Below are positions 16,734 to 25,388 of a stretch of DNA of 53,873 nucleotides, in pieces. Source of the DNA: Clostridia bacterium (GTDB lineage Bacteria > Bacillota > Clostridia > Oscillospirales > CAG-272); contig JAFSYU010000001.1 in NCBI GenBank assembly GCA_017443595.1, forward strand, positions 1 through 53,873, given 5' to 3'. Numbering within the stretch: position 1 is the first letter of the stretch; each line of letters starts with the position of its first letter. A program made the position numbers and the translations under genes. A model generated the notes under the pieces. It did not search any database and had not been told where the DNA came from. It worked only from the letters and a program-made list of their open reading frames with translations.

Positions 16734-17273
16734 ATGTTTCTGTTTTCAGCCGACGTGCTTGAAGAATACGACAGACGGCGTCTTGCCGTTGTATACGAAA
16801 AGTACAGCGGACGTATGTATACTGCAGCAAAACGCATTTTAAATAACGGAGAAGACGCGGAGGACGCCGTACAGAACGCGTTTTATTCCATTGCAAAAAG
16901 AATGAATAATATTGATATCCACGACGAAAACGCTCTTTGCGGATATCTTCTGACCGTTGTAAAAAACGAAGCAATAGAAATATTAAGGAAAAGAAAAAAC
17001 GCCGTCCCTGTTGATGAGCTCACGGATCTGACCGACAGCTCCGATACCGTTTTTGAAACGGAAAAACGCGAGGTTTTTGAATACGCGGTAAAGATAATTA
17101 TGCGGATGGACGAAACGTACCGCGCGCCGCTGTACTTAACAGCGGTAATGGGCTACACTTCAAAGGAAACTTCAAAGATCCTGAAACGCAGCGAGGCGAC
17201 GGTAAGAGTCCAGATAAGCCGCGCAAAAAAGATGCTTGCAAAACAGCTGAAGGAGGCGGGATATGAGTTATAA
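16734..17273 (+). CDS. ECF-type RNA polymerase sigma factor
   Basis: 179 residues with region 2 (about 18-85, including NGEDAEDAVQNAFYSIAKRM and the melting and -10 contact helix GYLLTVVKNEAIEILRKRK) and region 4 (about 115-175, helix-turn-helix GYTSKETSKILKRSEATVRVQISRAKKML). No region 1.1 or 3, as expected of a group 4 factor. It overlaps the next gene, a single-pass membrane protein, by 11 bp, the usual layout for a sigma factor and its anti-sigma. The site AAAGGA lies upstream of the ATG. Its regulon is unknown. Confidence 0.93.
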   Translation: MFLFSADVLEEYDRRRLAVVYEKYSGRMYTAAKRILNNGEDAEDAVQNAFYSIAKRMNNIDIHDENALCGYLLTVVKNEAIEILRKRKNAVPVDELTDLTDSSDTVFETEKREVFEYAVKIIMRMDETYRAPLYLTAVMGYTSKETSKILKRSEATVRVQISRAKKMLAKQLKEAGYEL

Positions 17274-20163
17274 ATATACTTTAAAAGACGTCCTGCTTGA
17301 AGCGGGCGTAAGAGAATACGGCTCCACACCCAACGACGGAGGCTGGGTCCGCTCGGAGAAGCATAAAAAAGCGATGAACAGGCTGTTTGATAAGCAGAAC
17401 GTTACAAAAACACCGCTCTTTAAAGTGATCGCAACAGCCGCCGCTGTCGCGCTCGTTTTCGGTATCGCAATGACTGTAAAACCGCTGCGCGATCCCGTTG
17501 CACATTTCATCGGCAGTATTTTCAGCGGGGGCGAGGAAACGGGAACAGATACAAATACGTATATCACCGAGCCTGACGAAACAGATAACGGTATAATAAA
17601 GACTGATACGGAAACAGTAACGGAAACGGAGACAGCGGAAGAGACTGAGCCGGAATACGAAGATGAGATACAGCGGTATCTTCTGATGCTTGAAAATAAA
17701 AATACAAGGCAGAAAGCATTTGATTATCTTTATGACAGAGACAGAGTTGAAACGGTATTTGACTATTGCGTCGATTCGCTTTTGAATAAGGATAAAAGCG
17801 ACAGAATTTTAAACTGCGCCGGCGATTTCCTGTATTTCTTTGACGATTTAACGTGTGCATATCCTTTCATACTCGAGTATAACGACGATCATATGCGGCT
17901 TGATAAATATGACGGAAACCCGGAAAACGACGTACGCTATATCAAATGGTTTGACAAATATTATGAAAAGATGCAGACCGCGGCGCAGCAGACGCTGAAA
18001 AAGGACGCGTTGAATTGCTCGTATCAATACCGCTTGATGAAGCTTTCGGGTTTTGATAACTGGCTTATTGACGGGGAACCGGCAGAAGCGGTCGAGATAA
18101 CACTTACAAATCTGTTTGAAATATTCAACTGTGTTTACAGCGGAATTCCTTTGCCGGACGATGAAACCGTACCTTTGACAGAGCCGTATCCCGAAGACTT
18201 GCAGCAGCAGATCACAGAGCTGTGGGGTGACGAAAAACGTGAATTCGTTATGTCTTCATATACTCTGCAGGCTTATCGGAAGATGTTTGAAAAATACGCC
18301 GCTCCGGAGTTCACGGAAATGATGATCGACCAGACTAAATTTTTTGTGATCGCACAAAACCATGTATATCTTACGCGCGCTAAGGATACTGACAGGGACG
18401 CGCATACTTACGAGTTTTTGCAGATAACAAAGATCAATCAACCGGAGATAACGTGGGGTTCGATATACGGTTCCGCGGACGTTCTGCGCGACAAAAAGAA
18501 AGAAAGCTACGCGTTTTTCTTTGACAACGCGTATCTGTATAACGGGGTAAAATGTATAATGAACTCCGGAGATCTAATTGACTTTGCAATGGATTACAGA
18601 GGTATAAAAACCGTAAGAAAAGCGCTGAACGATCTGAAATCAGGCAAAGAAGAAAGCTCGAGGTTTCCGAGTTACTGTATTTATGAGCTTAAAGATATTA
18701 CGGCAAATTATATACTGAAGCACTATTTCACGGAGGAGAACGAGCTTGAACGCGCCGCCATGAGCCGGCTGTATTACGGAATACTGACAACAGGCAGAGA
18801 TTACGACGTTTTCAATGATCTGATGGATGAGCAGTCACGAAATGATTTGCTTAATATTGACGGACAATGGATAACAAACTATGATCTGACAAAAGATACG
18901 CAGATCTGGGCGCCGTTTATTTCTGAATTTGTAAAAGCTGTAAAACCGTTTGCGGAGGCACGGTACAAGGCTGAAATGGAAGAAAACTTCTATTATACGT
19001 ACAAAGTACTTGAAGCAGCCGGATTTGACGGCTACAAACCCGAGCCGTTCGATATAGCTTACAGATCGCGCGGCGCGGTGAGCGACGTTATGAGGCTTGC
19101 CGTCGCACTGCACTACGGTATAGGGATATATGACGATACCAGTATAACGTACGGCGACGGGGAGAAGTATAAGGGTGAAGAGGAATATCCGCCCGAGCTT
19201 GCAGAAGCGATAAAAGACAACGGTATTAACTACTGGGATGGCATAAGAACACAGGCGCAGGGTTTCAAAACGATTGAGGACTGGAAAGAATATTATAAAA
19301 AGATACTGCCTGACGATATAGTTGACGGAGCGATAAAGTCAAGATCGTTATTTATCGTAGCTGACGGTATCGTATATACGGGCGGTGACGGCGGTATGGA
19401 ACGTCCGGAACTTGATTTGCTTGATCTTAAGCAGATCGGAGAAAAAGACGGCGGAGCCGTGCTTGCAACAAACGTAAAAATACCGTTCGGTATGGGATAT
19501 TACGGGCAGGAGGTCACCTTTGAAGTCGTTGAAGAAGACGGACAGATCCGTATAGTCGGCGGCACTTTTGTTGAGATATTTTTGCAGGACGGCGCGACAA
19601 AAGGCAAAGCGGCTCTGTCAATATACGAGGCAATATACGCGGAAGAGATCTTACTTGAATGTAATTATAATACAAAAGCAATGAGAGCCTACGGGCTGCA
19701 GCGCAAATTAAACAATATAGACGAGCTTCGAGCCGTAGACGAATATCAACAGGAGTTTATAAACGCCGAGGTGCCGGATGAAATGTTCCCGCTGTATATG
19801 GGTCTCGGCTGGGAAGAGACCACCTCGTGGGAGTGGGCGCTCGGATATATCCTGCCGGAGAAGTATTACGATATACTTATAACAAACAACAAAAACGTCG
19901 TACTGATAGGTTACAATGTGCTTATTTCCGCCGCAAACGTAAAGGATAAAAACACGCCCGTGACAGGCAGCGTTGAAAACATAACAGTAACGGACGTTTA
20001 TAACGCGTTAAACGTTATATCGGAACAGGGCGATAATATGACCGTTTCGCTTGACTTCATAAGCGGAGAAGCGTATACGTTTGAGATGACAGCCGGACAG
20101 ACAGGCTATATGCACCTGCTCATAAACGGCGGAACATTTTTATCGGACGTTTTGGACAAATAA
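17263..20163 (+). CDS. Very large single-pass anti-sigma-like membrane protein with a duplicated ectodomain
   Basis: 966 residues. A short cytosolic N-terminus (1-50) suitable for holding the sigma factor, one membrane helix (about 52-70, FKVIATAAAVALVFGIAMTV), a Thr/Glu-rich spacer (about 88-130) and an outside region of about 830 residues without a domain I recognise. That region seems to hold a tandem duplication: YQYRLMKLSGFDNW...VYSGI in copy one corresponds to YTYKVLEAAGFDGY...LHYGI in copy two, and PYPEDLQQQI...FFVIAQNHVYLT to EYPPELAEAI...LFIVADGIVYTG. Anti-sigma function is inferred from overlap and topology. The outside part is the likely sensor. Confidence 0.75.
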   Translation: MSYKYTLKDVLLEAGVREYGSTPNDGGWVRSEKHKKAMNRLFDKQNVTKTPLFKVIATAAAVALVFGIAMTVKPLRDPVAHFIGSIFSGGEETGTDTNTYITEPDETDNGIIKTDTETVTETETAEETEPEYEDEIQRYLLMLENKNTRQKAFDYLYDRDRVETVFDYCVDSLLNKDKSDRILNCAGDFLYFFDDLTCAYPFILEYNDDHMRLDKYDGNPENDVRYIKWFDKYYEKMQTAAQQTLKKDALNCSYQYRLMKLSGFDNWLIDGEPAEAVEITLTNLFEIFNCVYSGIPLPDDETVPLTEPYPEDLQQQITELWGDEKREFVMSSYTLQAYRKMFEKYAAPEFTEMMIDQTKFFVIAQNHVYLTRAKDTDRDAHTYEFLQITKINQPEITWGSIYGSADVLRDKKKESYAFFFDNAYLYNGVKCIMNSGDLIDFAMDYRGIKTVRKALNDLKSGKEESSRFPSYCIYELKDITANYILKHYFTEENELERAAMSRLYYGILTTGRDYDVFNDLMDEQSRNDLLNIDGQWITNYDLTKDTQIWAPFISEFVKAVKPFAEARYKAEMEENFYYTYKVLEAAGFDGYKPEPFDIAYRSRGAVSDVMRLAVALHYGIGIYDDTSITYGDGEKYKGEEEYPPELAEAIKDNGINYWDGIRTQAQGFKTIEDWKEYYKKILPDDIVDGAIKSRSLFIVADGIVYTGGDGGMERPELDLLDLKQIGEKDGGAVLATNVKIPFGMGYYGQEVTFEVVEEDGQIRIVGGTFVEIFLQDGATKGKAALSIYEAIYAEEILLECNYNTKAMRAYGLQRKLNNIDELRAVDEYQQEFINAEVPDEMFPLYMGLGWEETTSWEWALGYILPEKYYDILITNNKNVVLIGYNVLISAANVKDKNTPVTGSVENITVTDVYNALNVISEQGDNMTVSLDFISGEAYTFEMTAGQTGYMHLLINGGTFLSDVLDK

Positions 20164-20172
20164 AACGAAAAA

Positions 20173-20204
20173 GGGCTGAAGCGAAAGCGTCAGCCCGTAT
20201 TTAA
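20173..20204 (+). terminator. Terminator of the sigma/anti-sigma unit
   Basis: GGGCTGA (20173-20179) pairs with TCAGCCC (20190-20196), with an inner GC-GAAA-GC cap; a short AT-rich tail follows. Confidence 0.65.
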
Positions 20205-20238
20205 TATGATCAAAATTGTAAATATTTATAATAAAGTA

Positions 20239-20278
20239 TTGCAAATCGACATAAAATAGTGTATAATCCGTGTATAAT
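20239..20278 (+). promoter_or_regulatory. Promoter of the lipoprotein gene with two -10 boxes
   Basis: TTGCAA (20239-20244), 17 nt, TATAAT (20262-20267). A second GTGTATAATC copy gives another TATAAT at 20273-20278, 11 bp on, so start-site choice may vary by one helical turn. Confidence 0.65.
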
Positions 20279-20310
20279 CGGAATGATATTTTATAAAGGT
20301 GGATAATATT

Positions 20311-21030
20311 TTGAAATTGCTCAGACGGTGCGTCTTGCCGGCGCTGTCGGCTGTGTTTTTGCTGTTATGCTCGTGTGCTCAGCAGACTCCGGACGTACTT
20401 GAAAGCCTGATCAACAATATAGAAACGGCGGCTGTCCCCAAGCCCGTTGATTCAGGGATGTATAAAGATTACAGAGAACTTTATCTGCAGTATAAAGAGT
20501 GCAACGCCGAGTATTTTTCAAGTACAGAAACGGCTATTAACTCGCTTCTCGGTCAGAAATATGCGTACGGCATAACGGCGTATAAACACAGCGACGAGCT
20601 TGCGGAAATTGCCGAAATGTTCTTTGACGACAATGCCGAAAACACTTTGAATATTTATTTCGCCCTGCGCGGATTTGAGGATAAGGAATATACTCAGAAC
20701 GAAAACACGGCGGAGTACGGCTGTAAAAAGAATAACGACGCGTATCTGTATAAAGCGTCATACGACGCGAAAAACAAGAGTTTTGAGATTTCTTTGAACG
20801 TAAACGAAGAACTTAAAGACAGCTTCAAATGTAAAATGTCGGATGATTCGCTAACAAAATACTGCTACCGCGGAACGATAGACAGAACGTTTATAACTGT
20901 CGTTAATAAAGACGGAACGTCACGTATAGACTGGTATGAAGGATTGACGGAAGACGGAGCGGAAGTTCCGGAGGAAGAGCACGGATATATCGTTTTTGAC
21001 GGAACGGTGCTTTTCGGAGTCGTGAAATGA
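20311..21030 (+). CDS. Lipoprotein of unknown function
   Basis: 239 residues from a TTG at 20311. The GTG at 20299 overlaps the ribosome site AAAGGTGG (20295-20302), so TTG, eight bases after it, is preferred. Signal peptide with lipobox LCSC at about residue 18-21. The mature part is acidic, with no domain I recognise; it has an alpha-rich first half and a beta-rich end (GTIDRTFITVVNKDGTSRIDWYEG, YIVFDGTVLFGVV). It has its own promoter and a convergent terminator, so it is monocistronic. It follows the sigma/anti-sigma pair and could be a target, but no sequence shows that. Confidence 0.75.
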   Translation: MKLLRRCVLPALSAVFLLLCSCAQQTPDVLESLINNIETAAVPKPVDSGMYKDYRELYLQYKECNAEYFSSTETAINSLLGQKYAYGITAYKHSDELAEIAEMFFDDNAENTLNIYFALRGFEDKEYTQNENTAEYGCKKNNDAYLYKASYDAKNKSFEISLNVNEELKDSFKCKMSDDSLTKYCYRGTIDRTFITVVNKDGTSRIDWYEGLTEDGAEVPEEEHGYIVFDGTVLFGVVK

Positions 21031-21036
21031 ATAATA

Positions 21037-21063
21037 AAGGGCGATCGACGATCGCCCTTGTTT
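21037..21063. terminator. Bidirectional terminator between convergent genes
   Basis: AAGGGCGATC (21037-21046), GAC loop, GATCGCCCTT (21050-21059), then GTTTTAT on the plus side and TTTATTAT on the minus side. It serves the lipoprotein gene and the DUF4037 gene. Confidence 0.85.
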
Positions 21064-22004
21064 TATACCGTATGAAATATATTCAGATTTCTTACGTATT
21101 GATCCTTTATACCGTCGTTTACGGAATACGCGTGTTTTTCAAGATCGCCGCATATCGCCTCCGTCAAGCCCTGATCCTGAAGCGCGGAAATTACTGTCGA
21201 CGCTATATCTTCAATAATATAATACTTTGTTTCCGCAAGGTCCGCGTTATTTTCCGTAGTTAAAAGAAATTCAAGCGTCTCGGAAAGAGAAGAGAGCAGA
21301 GGAAGCTCGCGCAGAGCTTTAAACGACCATTTGTAGTACGGCATATACCGTTTGTTAAGCAGAAACACCGCGTTCAAAGCCGCTTTTGTAAATTCAAATA
21401 CGGCAAGCTGCGCCGCCGCAGTCTCGCCGTGCTTTATGCAGCGCATATAATTATACTGCCCGGATTGCGCCATTACTATGAGCGCGCCGGCAAGTCTTTT
21501 TTTTCTTGCGTCTTCCGGCATATCGGATAAATATTCGCGTATTTTCGTTATCTTTCCCGAGCCGTCAAAGAATATCCCGCCGTTCGTCACCTCGGACAAG
21601 GCGTATTCAGGGATCAGAAGCCATTGGTCAATATCAAGTTTTCCGTCCTCGCGTCCGGTCTTGTCTTTCAAAAACTCGTTTATCCGTATAACGCCGTGGC
21701 GGCTGCCGCCGACGGGACTGACGGACTGACGCTTGTGACCCATAAATTCCTTAGGCAGCTTTGCGTAAGCGCGCTCGAGCTGAAACGCGGCTTTTCTGTC
21801 AACGACGTCCTCTCCCGGCAGGAATATGCAGAAGCCCGGTTCAAAATCGTGGTCTTCCGATATTTCATCGTCATAACCGTAACACTCGGAACCGGAACCG
21901 CAGAGCCCTACGGCGATAAGCGGCAAAAGATCCGCAAAATCAGCTTCAAGCATGGATTTGCCGAAATTTTCGTAATACGCTTTTGCTAATTCAAGCCCTT
22001 TCAT
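21063..22004 (-). CDS. DUF4037 nucleotidyltransferase-like protein
   Basis: 313 residues. The N-terminal third has the nucleotidyltransferase-fold pattern LCGSGSECYGYDDEISEDHDFEPGF, with a Gly-Ser turn followed by an acidic Asp-His-Asp strand; the rest is helical, as in DUF4037 proteins. The donor and acceptor of any transferase activity are unknown. It overlaps the upstream TPR gene by 14 bases and ends at the convergent terminator. The association with a TPR partner suggests a two-protein module. Confidence 0.82.
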   Translation of the reverse strand: MKGLELAKAYYENFGKSMLEADFADLLPLIAVGLCGSGSECYGYDDEISEDHDFEPGFCIFLPGEDVVDRKAAFQLERAYAKLPKEFMGHKRQSVSPVGGSRHGVIRINEFLKDKTGREDGKLDIDQWLLIPEYALSEVTNGGIFFDGSGKITKIREYLSDMPEDARKKRLAGALIVMAQSGQYNYMRCIKHGETAAAQLAVFEFTKAALNAVFLLNKRYMPYYKWSFKALRELPLLSSLSETLEFLLTTENNADLAETKYYIIEDIASTVISALQDQGLTEAICGDLEKHAYSVNDGIKDQYVRNLNIFHTV

Positions 22005-22818
22005 AAATCTTTTTTGATATCTCCTTCAATTCATTCGCGTACAGAAAATAGCCGTAATACTCAAACGTCGGCGCGCACTTTTCGCAAACGAACGCGTAAT
22101 ATCCGTCTCTTTTAAGCGACGGCGTGTCTATAAGCGTTTTTGCACGCTCCATGCAGTCTGATATGAACTCTTCCGCGGCTTCCGCGCCGATCTGCGCCTC
22201 TTTTGCGTTTGCCGCGTTTAAATACGAGATCGCCGCTTCAAGCTCGCCGTTTTCGGTATTCAGCATTATGTCTATCGCTTTTTCGTAATACCGTATAGCC
22301 TCGTCGTATCTGTGAAGATCGGACAGGGACAAAGCCATATTGTTGTAAAGTCCGCCGGTGCGGCGGTCGTTTTCGTTAAGCGTTTTTTCGTATATCGCTT
22401 TGGCTTTTTCAAAAAGCGGCAGCGATTTATCGGATTCTTTGAAAGTCTTATACACAGTCGCCGCGTTGACGTACGCCGTGCCAGCCGCCGCCGTATCTTC
22501 GATTCCGAGAGCAAAGATGAGAGAAAGCGCTTTTTCCGACGCGTCTACGGCTTCCTCATATCTTCCGGTCTTGCGGTAAAGCCCCATCATTTCGTTATAA
22601 ACGGTGAACTGTCCGCGCCGGTCGTTGCCGGACACGGCTTCCGAGAGCCAGTATTTAAGGTGTCGTTCCGCGCCGTCATAATCGTTTTTACCGTAATAAA
22701 GATCAAGCTTTTCAATAAATCTGCGCGTGTCTATCGGCTTGACGTCCGTGTCGTCCATGCACAGCACGCAATCCGGCTCAGCGTAATCTTCTTTTTTGAT
22801 GTATCCGCCGTCTTTCAT
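21991..22818 (-). CDS. Tetratricopeptide repeat protein paired with DUF4037
   Basis: 275 residues, soluble, with about four TPR units between residues 30 and 210, including YNEMMGLYRKTGRYEEAVDASEKAL, YVNAATVYKTFKESDKSLPLFEKA and YNNMALSLSDLHRYDEAIRYYEKA (consensus A/Y/P pattern). Probably a scaffold or adaptor for the DUF4037 protein whose start it overlaps by 14 bases. GAGGTTG lies before the ATG and a promoter is at 22846-22874. A CxxC (DCVLC, residues 16-20) and a C-terminal CEKC could bind metal. Confidence 0.85.
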   Translation of the reverse strand: MKDGGYIKKEDYAEPDCVLCMDDTDVKPIDTRRFIEKLDLYYGKNDYDGAERHLKYWLSEAVSGNDRRGQFTVYNEMMGLYRKTGRYEEAVDASEKALSLIFALGIEDTAAAGTAYVNAATVYKTFKESDKSLPLFEKAKAIYEKTLNENDRRTGGLYNNMALSLSDLHRYDEAIRYYEKAIDIMLNTENGELEAAISYLNAANAKEAQIGAEAAEEFISDCMERAKTLIDTPSLKRDGYYAFVCEKCAPTFEYYGYFLYANELKEISKKIYERA

Positions 22819-22845
22819 AGCAACCTCACAAGTATTATTTATATT

Positions 22846-22874
22846 ATTCTATTGTATATTTATGAACTTTTCAA
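22846..22874 (-). promoter_or_regulatory. Promoter of the TPR/DUF4037 operon
   Basis: Minus strand TTGAAA (22869-22874), 17 nt, TAGAAT (22846-22851). Confidence 0.6.
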
Positions 22875-22914
22875 CCCCGGATCGCGCGGTAACTGCGCTG
22901 TCAGAACGTAAAAA

Positions 22915-22936
22915 ACGGCGCGGAAAACGCCGCCGT
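22915..22936. terminator. Orphan terminator-like hairpin
   Basis: ACGGCG (22915-22920) and CGCCGT (22931-22936) with a 10-nt loop. On the minus strand the stem is followed by TTTTT. No minus-strand gene lies to its right before oppA, so its client is unclear; it may be a remnant or an insulator between the divergent units. Confidence 0.4.
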
Positions 22937-23068
22937 AAAACTTTTAATTTCTTAAAATGCATATTAGAGGAAAAAACACTGAAATACGCGTATATTTATA
23001 TTAATTAATGCAATTTATAAGATAATTTTCTTCAAAAATGGGTTGATCAAGTAAATAAAATAAGAAAA

Positions 23069-23086
23069 TTTTGTAATATTACAAAA
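23069..23086. promoter_or_regulatory. 18-bp perfect palindrome upstream of the opp promoter
   Basis: Half-site TTTTGTAAT and its exact reverse complement, ending 17 bp before the -35 box of oppA. A dimeric regulator site is likely; I cannot name the regulator. Confidence 0.45.
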
Positions 23087-23103
23087 AAATATTGCAATTT
23101 CAC

Positions 23104-23132
23104 TTGACAATTAAGGGTTTTATGTGTATAAT
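23104..23132 (+). promoter_or_regulatory. Consensus sigma-A promoter of the opp operon
   Basis: TTGACA (23104-23109), 17 nt, TATAAT (23127-23132): both hexamers exact at optimal spacing, which suggests very strong expression. Confidence 0.9.
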
Positions 23133-23171
23133 ACCATTGTCCAAAAATATATAAGGAGGAAATTTCTCAAT

Positions 23172-25364
23172 ATGAAGAATTTCACAAGGATTTTGAGCCT
23201 TCTTCTCGTTCTTGCGATGGTTGCAGTAGCAGCCGTATCATGCGTAGAACCGAATGATCCCGGCACAACGACCGCGGCAAATACCGAAGACGGCACAACT
23301 ACTCCGGATGCGACCGAGACCGATGCGGAAACTACTCCCGCTGAGTATACCGGTTACATTTCCGAACTGAAAGACGGCAAATATGAGCGTGGCGATGATG
23401 AAGTCGTCTACAACAACGCGCTCGCAAAGTTTGAAGAACTTCGCCAGGCAGCCAACAACGAGACCGATCCCGACAAGAGATTCGTTCTTTATGCACAGGC
23501 TGAGGCTGAACTTCTTGATTCCGCCGTTATGATCCCGACCACCACCCAGGGTGGTGCGTACACCATCTCCAGAGTTGCTCCCCGTACGATAGCTTACGTA
23601 CAGTGGGGTAACGACGACGACCGTTTCAAAGGCATGGTAATCTCTGATGAGTTCCTTACCCCTGCCGAAAGAAACGAACTGCTTGATCAGTGGGCAAAGG
23701 CAAGAGAAGGCGAAGGAACTTATGATCCCGCCGCTTACCTGCAGTCCAAGGGTCACACCATCAAAACCGAGTATGCTTTGACCTTTACTACCGCTCCCGT
23801 AACGTTAGACTGGTTGAACACCTCGTCCCAGACTGATACCGAGATCACGGTCAACACCGTTGACGGTCTTGTTGAATACGATAACTTCGGTATCATGCAG
23901 CCCGCTCTTGCGGAGTCCTGGACCATCTCTGACGACAAACTCACCTACACGTTCAAGATCCGCAGCGGAGTATCGTGGTACACCGCTGAAGGCGCTAAGT
24001 TTGCTGACGTAACTGCTGAAGACTTTGAAGCAGGTTTCCATCACATGCTTGACGCACAGGCAGGTCTTGAATGGCTCGTTGACGGCGTTGTTACCGGTGT
24101 TCATGATTACATCACCAACGGCGGCAGCTGGGATAACGTAGGCTACAAAGCAACGGATGCCAACACGCTCGTAGTAACGCTCGAACGTCCAACCTCCTAC
24201 TTCCTCACAATGCTTACATATTCCTGCTTCCTGCCGATAAGCAAACCGTTCTATGAATCCAAGGGCGGCGTATTCGGTATAGAGGAATACAAGGCAGCTT
24301 CCGAAGATTCCGAAAAGTACACCTTCGGTAAGGCTACCGATATTGCTTCCCAGGTTTACTGCGGTCCGTTCCTTCTCAAGAAGCTCGACGCTGAATCTGA
24401 GATAGTTGTTGAAAAGAACCCGAACTACTACAGACCCGAAACAGTTAAACTTGAAAAAGTTCGCTGGATCCTCTTCGGTGACAGCAGCTCTTACGAGCAG
24501 CTTTACAAGGACGTTGTTGCCGGTATCTACGCAGGTATCGGTCTGACAAAGTCCACCGGTATATATGACCTTGCTGTTGCAGACGGCAACAAGGATAAAT
24601 ATGCATATATTTCCGATACCAACTCCACTTCCTACTTCGCAGGTCTCAACCTCAATCGCGGCACGTTCGCTCTTGACAGCGGCGCTATGACCTCCACGAA
24701 GACTGAGCAGGAAAAAGCTGACACTGTAACAGCTCTTGCCAACAGACACTTCCGTCAGGCTATCGCTTACGCGTTTGACCAGACCACATGGAACGGTGTT
24801 TCCAGAGGCGAAGATCTTGCTAACCAGAACCTCCGCAGCATGTACACGATGCCGACGTTCATCCAGCTCTCCGCTGATGCAACAGACGCTGACGGCCACA
24901 CTTTTAAGGGCGGCACATTCTACGGCGATCTCGTTCAGTACTATCTCGAAAAGATGGGCAGCCCGATAAAGGTTGCTGACGGCCAGAACGGCTGGTACAA
25001 TGCTGACGCAGCTAAAGCAGCGCTTGAAAAAGCAAAAGAAGAACTCGGCGACAAAGTAAATTGGCCGATCAAGATAGACGTTGCTTATCAGGATTCCGAT
25101 GATGCTTCTACCGCTCAGGTAGAATCCTTCAAGCAGATCATTGAAGGCGTTCTCGGTGCTGAAAACGTTGTCATCAACAAAGTCGGCGGCGAAAAGAACG
25201 ACTACTATGCTTCCGGTTACAGAGCTTCCAACGGCGAAGCCGGCAACTTCGATATATTCTACGGTTCCGGTTGGGGTCCCGACTACGGCGATCCGTCCAC
25301 TTACCTTGATACGTTTGCTCCTCTCGGCAACGGCTATATGACAAAGGTAATCGGTCTCTTCTAA
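23172..25364 (+). CDS. oppA: Oligopeptide-binding lipoprotein OppA, apparently circularly permuted
   Basis: 730 residues from the ATG at 23172 behind a perfect AAGGAGG. Signal peptide with lipobox AVSC (Cys24), then a Thr-rich linker. Residues about 78-180 (NNALAKFEELRQAANNETDP, DKRFVLYAQAEAELLDSAV, YTISRVAP, ending LLDQWAKARE) correspond to the C-terminal part of AmiA/AliA-type SBP family 5 proteins. The usual N-terminal part starts only at about 198 (TTAPVTLDWLNTSS, VDGLVEYD, ALAESWTISDDKLTYTFKIR). The protein ends at DPSTYLDTF...VIGLF, just where family members continue into that C-terminal part. Codons are those of a highly expressed gene, unlike its neighbours. It captures peptides for OppBCDF. 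Confidence 0.92.
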   Translation: MKNFTRILSLLLVLAMVAVAAVSCVEPNDPGTTTAANTEDGTTTPDATETDAETTPAEYTGYISELKDGKYERGDDEVVYNNALAKFEELRQAANNETDPDKRFVLYAQAEAELLDSAVMIPTTTQGGAYTISRVAPRTIAYVQWGNDDDRFKGMVISDEFLTPAERNELLDQWAKAREGEGTYDPAAYLQSKGHTIKTEYALTFTTAPVTLDWLNTSSQTDTEITVNTVDGLVEYDNFGIMQPALAESWTISDDKLTYTFKIRSGVSWYTAEGAKFADVTAEDFEAGFHHMLDAQAGLEWLVDGVVTGVHDYITNGGSWDNVGYKATDANTLVVTLERPTSYFLTMLTYSCFLPISKPFYESKGGVFGIEEYKAASEDSEKYTFGKATDIASQVYCGPFLLKKLDAESEIVVEKNPNYYRPETVKLEKVRWILFGDSSSYEQLYKDVVAGIYAGIGLTKSTGIYDLAVADGNKDKYAYISDTNSTSYFAGLNLNRGTFALDSGAMTSTKTEQEKADTVTALANRHFRQAIAYAFDQTTWNGVSRGEDLANQNLRSMYTMPTFIQLSADATDADGHTFKGGTFYGDLVQYYLEKMGSPIKVADGQNGWYNADAAKAALEKAKEELGDKVNWPIKIDVAYQDSDDASTAQVESFKQIIEGVLGAENVVINKVGGEKNDYYASGYRASNGEAGNFDIFYGSGWGPDYGDPSTYLDTFAPLGNGYMTKVIGLF

Positions 25365-25388
25365 TAAACCGAATTTATAATTCCATTT

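Larger units (their letters stand above)
22819..23171. other. AT-rich divergent regulatory region (TPR/DUF4037 and opp)
   Basis: 353 bp without a gene. It holds the minus promoter of the TPR gene (22846-22874), a GC-rich hairpin (22915-22936), an 18-bp palindrome (23069-23086), the opp promoter (23104-23132) and the oppA ribosome site AAGGAGG (23153-23159). No small RNA could be recognised. Confidence 0.6.

Noticed and set aside
22796..23008. Small plus-strand frame of 70 residues in the intergenic region
   Set aside because: Overlaps the TPR gene start and its promoter, has no ribosome site, and its second half is low-complexity Lys/Arg.
23805..24899. 364-residue minus-strand open frame inside oppA
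   Set aside because: Shadow of a highly expressed gene with biased codons; no ribosome site or known fold.
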